A model generated the notes under the pieces. That model saw only the letters and a program-made list of their open reading frames with translations, was not told where the DNA came from and made no database searches. DNA of 8,356 bases from an uncultured Clostridia bacterium (GTDB lineage: Bacteria; Bacillota; Clostridia; UMGS1883). The stretch spans positions 1 through 8,356 of the forward strand of contig CANRER010000060.1 of the NCBI GenBank assembly GCA_947629615.1. The letters are read 5' to 3'. Each line of letters begins with the position of its first letter. Position 1 is the stretch's first letter. Both the position numbers and the translations under genes were made by a program. This document shows positions 5,251 to 8,356 of the stretch, in pieces.

Positions 5251-5256
5251 GCTATC

Positions 5257-6018
5257 CTACTTATACTCGTCGAGGCTCTTAAACTCGTAGCCGAGGGCGC
5301 GGGCGCGGTCGATTATCTCACCCATGGCGGAGGCGTTATCGGAGGAAACGGCGTGGAGCAGTATCACCGCGCCGTCGTGGAGTTGCGGCACAATGCTTTC
5401 CACGGCATGGGCCGCGCCCTGCTGGGCGTCGGTTTTCCAATCCACATAGGCCGCCGACCAGAAAACAGGCACGTAGCCCATGTCGGCGACGGTTTTCAGC
5501 ACGGCGGAGCTGTATTCGCCCCTCGGCGGGCGCAGGTACTTCATGTGGCAGCCGAAGCCGTCGTAGAGCATGAGGTCGAGGCCATACAGCTCGCGCTCGA
5601 CCTCCTCGGCGGTCAAATCCGGCAGAGAAGGGTGGTTGACGCTGTGGTTGCCGACGATATGCCCCTCGGCGAGCATACGGCCCACAAGCTCGCGCTGCTC
5701 GCGCAGGTATGGCCCCGTCACAAAAAAGGCCGCCGGCACGCGCTTTTCCTTCAGCACGTCTAAAATCCCTGCGGTGTAGCCGTTTTCGTAGCCCTCGTCA
5801 AAGGTGAGGTAAAGGCTTTTTTCGCCCTCGGCGCCCATGTAAAGGCAGCCGTATTCCTCCATTTCGGCGGTCTGCTCCGCCGTAAATTCCGGACGGGGCG
5901 ACATTTTGCGAAAGCCCCAGCCCTTGGTGGTGTTGTCGAGGGCGACGCTGTCGCTGCCGGCCGTCACCGAGCAGGCCGCGAGCAGAACCGCCGCGAGTAT
6001 CGGTAATATTTGTTTCAT
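5257..6018 (-). CDS. pdaA: PdaA-like polysaccharide deacetylase lipoprotein (NodB domain, CE4)
   Basis: A 253-residue protein with lipoprotein signal MKQILPILAAVLLAAC (lipobox Cys16). The preceding NTTKGWGFRK (about 29-38) is characteristic of PdaA relatives. The NodB domain spans about 66-245. Motif 1 is YLTFDEGYENGYT with Asp74 as general base and Glu75 where classic CE4 enzymes have a second, metal-binding Asp; PdaA-type enzymes are known to depart from TFDD here. Motif 2 is NHSVNHPS with His125 and His129. Motif 3 is RPPRGEYS (163-170), and LLHAVS with His222 closes the site. In B. subtilis, PdaA removes the acetyl group from muramic acid (with CwlD) to make the muramic delta-lactam of spore cortex that germination enzymes recognise. 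AGGAGGAGG (6025-6033) precedes the ATG by 6 nt. It lies downstream of the secF terminator with no clear promoter of its own. A nonsporulation wall deacetylase is the alternative. Confidence 0.9.
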   Translation of the reverse strand: MKQILPILAAVLLAACSVTAGSDSVALDNTTKGWGFRKMSPRPEFTAEQTAEMEEYGCLYMGAEGEKSLYLTFDEGYENGYTAGILDVLKEKRVPAAFFVTGPYLREQRELVGRMLAEGHIVGNHSVNHPSLPDLTAEEVERELYGLDLMLYDGFGCHMKYLRPPRGEYSSAVLKTVADMGYVPVFWSAAYVDWKTDAQQGAAHAVESIVPQLHDGAVILLHAVSSDNASAMGEIIDRARALGYEFKSLDEYK

Positions 6019-6040
6019 CGTATGCCTCCTCCTCGAACGC

Positions 6041-6085
6041 GAAAAAAACTTGCACTGTTTTTACAGTGCAAGTTTATTTTTTTGT
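6041..6085 (-). terminator. Bidirectional intrinsic terminator after secF
   Basis: AAACTTGCACTG (6046-6057) and CAGTGCAAGTTT (6064-6075) form a perfect 12-bp stem with a 6-nt loop. On the minus strand the stem runs straight into seven T's (complement of 6042-6048), so it should end the secD-secF message efficiently. On the plus strand it is followed by ATTTTTTTG, so it would work in that direction too. The pdaA start codon lies only 23-28 bp beyond it. Confidence 0.93.
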
Positions 6086-6096
6086 TTAGCGTTTTA

Positions 6097-6990
6097 TTAC
6101 TTCTTTTTGCTCTGCGCGGGCTTTTTCGCGCCGAGGCCGTTCCACCAAGCCCAGAAGGGGCCGGCGATGAACAGCGACGAATAGGTGCCGGAAATGATGC
6201 CCACAATGATGGGGAGGGCGAACTCCTTAATGGAGGTAACGCCGATGATATAGAGCACGCCGATGGTGAACAGCGTCGTCAGAGAGGAGTTGATGGTTCT
6301 GGTGTAGCTGCTCTTGATGGCGGCGTCGGCGATTTCGGCGGGATCGGCGTTCTTCATGAGCTTTTTATTCTCACGCACGCGGTCGAACACGATTATCGTC
6401 GCGTTGATGGAGTAGCCCAAGATGGTAAGCACCGCCGCGATGAAGGGGGTGTTGACCGTTACGCCCAGAAGGCACTGGAAGCCGAACATGATGATTATGT
6501 CGTGAACAAGGGCGACCACCGCACTGGTGCCGCTCATGAAGTCAAAGCGAATGGTGATATACAGAAGCATGAGCGCGACGGCGATGAGAACGGCGATGAG
6601 CGTGTTGCCGATAAGGCGGCCGCTGACGGTGCCGTTGACCTTTTCGCTGTTCATAACGGCGGACTGCTCAAGGCCGAACTCGTCCTTGACGGCCTCGATA
6701 AGCTCGTTGCTGACGCTGTTTTCAAGCTCGGGCGTCTTAACGATGACCTCGGTCGAGCCGGTGGCCTGCACGGTCACGTCGGTGGAGCCGATTTTTTCGG
6801 CGGTGAGGGTTTCGAGAGTGTTTTCCATATCGGTTGTGACGGCCTTGCCCATGTCGAACTGGAAGATGTTGCCGCCGGTGAAGTCGATGCCGAGATTAAG
6901 GCCCTTCACGAACAGCAGCACGATGCTGATAACAATGAGTATCGCGGAAATTGTGAAGAATATCTTTTTATTTTTGCAGGGGCTGAACAT
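6097..6990 (-). CDS. secF: Protein translocase subunit SecF
   Basis: A 297-residue membrane protein. With SecD it forms the accessory complex that uses the proton (or sodium) gradient to help pull preproteins through SecYEG on the outer side of the membrane. TM1 is about residues 8-28, followed by the GIDFTGG motif (34-40) and an extracytoplasmic domain (about 35-122). TM2-TM6 lie at about 126-146, 153-175, 182-203, 234-252 and 256-279. The family signature LTILGYSINATIIVFDRVRE (188-207) includes the Asp in TM4-5 that is associated with ion coupling. The tail is Lys-rich and cytoplasmic. Length is normal for an unfused SecF. Its ATG overlaps the secD stop by one base (TAATG), and its SD AAGGAGGG (6998-7005) lies inside secD, so translation is probably coupled. 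Confidence 0.98.
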   Translation of the reverse strand: MFSPCKNKKIFFTISAILIVISIVLLFVKGLNLGIDFTGGNIFQFDMGKAVTTDMENTLETLTAEKIGSTDVTVQATGSTEVIVKTPELENSVSNELIEAVKDEFGLEQSAVMNSEKVNGTVSGRLIGNTLIAVLIAVALMLLYITIRFDFMSGTSAVVALVHDIIIMFGFQCLLGVTVNTPFIAAVLTILGYSINATIIVFDRVRENKKLMKNADPAEIADAAIKSSYTRTINSSLTTLFTIGVLYIIGVTSIKEFALPIIVGIISGTYSSLFIAGPFWAWWNGLGAKKPAQSKKK

Positions 6991-8315
6991 TAGGCATCCC
7001 TCCTTTTGTTTACGCCGTAGAGCATGGTGTTTTTAATGCCGAAGCCAACGATGAGCTTAAGCAAAAGCTTTGTCAGGAAAATGGCCGTCAGCATGGAAAC
7101 GATGATGCCTATGCCGAGGGTGATGGCGAAGCCCTTAATGGTGCCCGTGCCGAAGAAGTACAGCACCACGCAGGCGATAACGGTCGTCACGTTGGAGTCG
7201 ATTACCGCGGTGATGGCGCGCTTGAATCCGCTGTCCACAGCCGCGCCGACGCTCTTGCCGTGGCGAAGCTCGTCCTTTATTCTTTCAAAGATAACGACGT
7301 TGGCGTCAACGGCCATACCTATCGAAAGTATTACGCCGGCGATGCCCGGGAGCGTCAGCGTTACGCGGTAGCCGCTGTCAACGCCGTCGCCGATGAAGAA
7401 GCCGGCCATTATGAGCAGCACAACGCTGATGTAGGCCACAAGGCTGATGTCGGCGACAAGGCCGGGCAGCCTGTAGAAAACAAGCATGAACAGCATTACG
7501 AGAATAATACCGATAAGCGCGGCCTTAAGCGAGGTGGCGAGCGCCTGAGAGCCCAAGGTGGGGCCGACGCTGCGCAGCTCGGCGTCCTTAAGGGCGAAGG
7601 GCAGCGCGCCGCTGTTGATGAGGTTGGCTACGGCGACGGCCTCGTCGGCGTCGTAGTTGCCGGTGATGACGCAGGTATCGCTGTCGATTGCCTCGCGAAC
7701 GGTGGGGCTCATCTGGATTTCGCCGTCAAGGGCGATGGAGATTATGCGGCGGCTTGCGTCGCTTTCCGCAACGGCCTTGGCCGTAGCGGCCGCGAAGGCC
7801 TCCTGACCTTCCTTGGTGAAGGAAAGCTGAACATAGTGCTCCGAGCTTTGGCCATCGTTCACCTGACCGTACATCTTGGTGGCCCCGCTTACGTACTGGC
7901 GGCTGCCGTCCATGATAACCTCGCCGTCGGCATCGAGAAATTCGAGCATGGCCACCTGACCGATCATATCAACGGCGGCCTGAGGGTCGTCAATATTGGG
8001 TATCTCAACGCGCAGGCCCCTGTCGCCCTGACGGGTAATGGTGGCCTCGGTATTGCCCTGAGAATCGAGCCTCGCGCGGATAACGGCCTCGGCCGCGTCC
8101 ATATCCTCGGGCGTTACCTTTGTGTTTTCGTCAACATCGGGCTCAAACACGATTATGGAGCCGCCCACAAGGTCGAGCCCCTTCTTAATCCCCTTGTCGC
8201 CCAGAACGCTGGGGATTTCAAAGTTACCGATTTTGATGTCAGTCGCGCAGACGGTTGCGAACGCGGCAATGAGCACCATTATCAGTATAAATGAAATGAC
8301 GTTTTTCGCTTTCAT
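6990..8315 (-). CDS. secD: Protein translocase subunit SecD
   Basis: A 441-residue membrane protein, partner of SecF in the Sec accessory complex. TM1 spans about residues 5-24. The GLDLVGG motif (46-52) starts the large extracytoplasmic P1 region, which runs to about 262 and includes LRVEIPNIDDP and the conserved GALPFAL (236-242). TM2-TM6 lie at about 264-281, 286-308, 317-337, 366-388 and 394-420. The signature SIGMAVDANVVIFERIKDEL (331-350) carries the conserved Asp (Asp337) implicated in proton coupling. The protein is shorter than E. coli SecD (615) because P1 is reduced, as is common in Clostridia, and it is not fused to SecF as it is in Bacillus. AAGGAGG (8323-8329) is 7 nt before the ATG. 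The promoter must lie upstream of the window. Confidence 0.98.
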   Translation of the reverse strand: MKAKNVISFILIMVLIAAFATVCATDIKIGNFEIPSVLGDKGIKKGLDLVGGSIIVFEPDVDENTKVTPEDMDAAEAVIRARLDSQGNTEATITRQGDRGLRVEIPNIDDPQAAVDMIGQVAMLEFLDADGEVIMDGSRQYVSGATKMYGQVNDGQSSEHYVQLSFTKEGQEAFAAATAKAVAESDASRRIISIALDGEIQMSPTVREAIDSDTCVITGNYDADEAVAVANLINSGALPFALKDAELRSVGPTLGSQALATSLKAALIGIILVMLFMLVFYRLPGLVADISLVAYISVVLLIMAGFFIGDGVDSGYRVTLTLPGIAGVILSIGMAVDANVVIFERIKDELRHGKSVGAAVDSGFKRAITAVIDSNVTTVIACVVLYFFGTGTIKGFAITLGIGIIVSMLTAIFLTKLLLKLIVGFGIKNTMLYGVNKRRDA

Positions 8316-8322
8316 TTATTAT

Positions 8323-8329
8323 CCTCCTT
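8323..8329 (-). promoter_or_regulatory. Ribosome binding site of secD
   Basis: AAGGAGG on the minus strand is separated from the secD ATG (8313-8315) by 7 nt, which is optimal spacing. It confirms the start and lies only 3 nt after a possible upstream stop codon at 8333-8335. Confidence 0.85.
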
Positions 8330-8332
8330 GCT

Positions 8333-8356
8333 TCATTTCATCTGTTGGTTCTCAAC
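8333..8356 (-). CDS. Possible 3' end of the gene preceding secD
   Basis: On the minus strand the window edge reads V-E-N-Q-Q-M-K and then TGA (8333-8335), 17 bp before the secD start. A closely spaced upstream gene in the same operon would be expected; yajC or SCIFF-peptide genes commonly precede secD in Clostridia. With only seven codons this could be chance, and the product cannot be identified. Confidence 0.3.
   Translation of the reverse strand, partial: VENQQMK

Noticed and set aside
6010..6993. 327-codon plus-strand frame opposite secF, with similar long frames opposite secD and pdaA
   Set aside because: These are shadow frames over strongly conserved membrane and enzyme genes. They have no RBS and show compositional bias typical of antisense frames in GC-rich DNA.
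1..8356. CRISPR array, rRNA, transposase, integrase, phage structural or defence genes
   Set aside because: No regularly spaced repeats, rRNA segments or recognisable proteins of these kinds were seen on either strand.

Overview
The window looks like a piece of chromosome from a spore-forming, Gram-positive Clostridia-type bacterium with fairly high GC, perhaps an Oscillospiraceae-like gut lineage. The evidence is separate SecD and SecF genes in clostridial format, a SpoIVB-type S55 sporulation protease, a PdaA-type spore-cortex deacetylase, two lipoboxed cell-wall enzymes, strong AGGAGG ribosome binding sites and textbook TTGACA-17-TATAAT promoters. The species itself cannot be read from the sequence.

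Layout, left to right. (1) 1-47: the 5' part of a tRNA-Thr(CGU) gene on the minus strand, with its own strong promoter at 61-89. (2) About 90-300: GC-rich DNA with a rightward promoter (174-202) and a structured leader but no convincing gene. (3) About 300-2900: an AT-richer segment unlike its surroundings. It holds a 120-residue fragment resembling the C-terminal half of a DUF4474 domain, a tightly linked membrane-anchored ankyrin-repeat protein, a 377-bp gene-free stretch with direct and inverted repeats, and a small anchored BamE-like protein closed by a good terminator. This looks like an accessory insert. (4) 3100-4281 minus: spoIVB. (5) 4441-5250 plus: a secreted GH25 muramidase lipoprotein, divergent from spoIVB and with a near-ideal housekeeping promoter. 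(6) 5257-6018 minus: a PdaA-like polysaccharide deacetylase lipoprotein, convergent with the muramidase. (7) 6097-8315 minus: secD-secF, translationally coupled and closed by a strong bidirectional terminator, with a possible tail of the preceding gene at the window edge.

The right two thirds are core envelope and sporulation functions. SecD and SecF assist Sec export, the route used by the two lipoproteins and by SpoIVB. SpoIVB carries the forespore-to-mother-cell signal that activates sigma-K processing, PdaA helps make muramic delta-lactam in spore cortex, and the GH25 enzyme cleaves peptidoglycan glycan strands. The most unusual part is the AT-rich insert. The DUF4474-like fragment followed 9 bp later by an ankyrin gene resembles an orphan C-terminal-domain plus partner (possibly toxin-immunity) cassette. 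A 9-bp inverted repeat lies just outside the pair, and a 26-bp direct repeat overlaps the ankyrin stop codon. These interpretations are inference; I see no proven new system.
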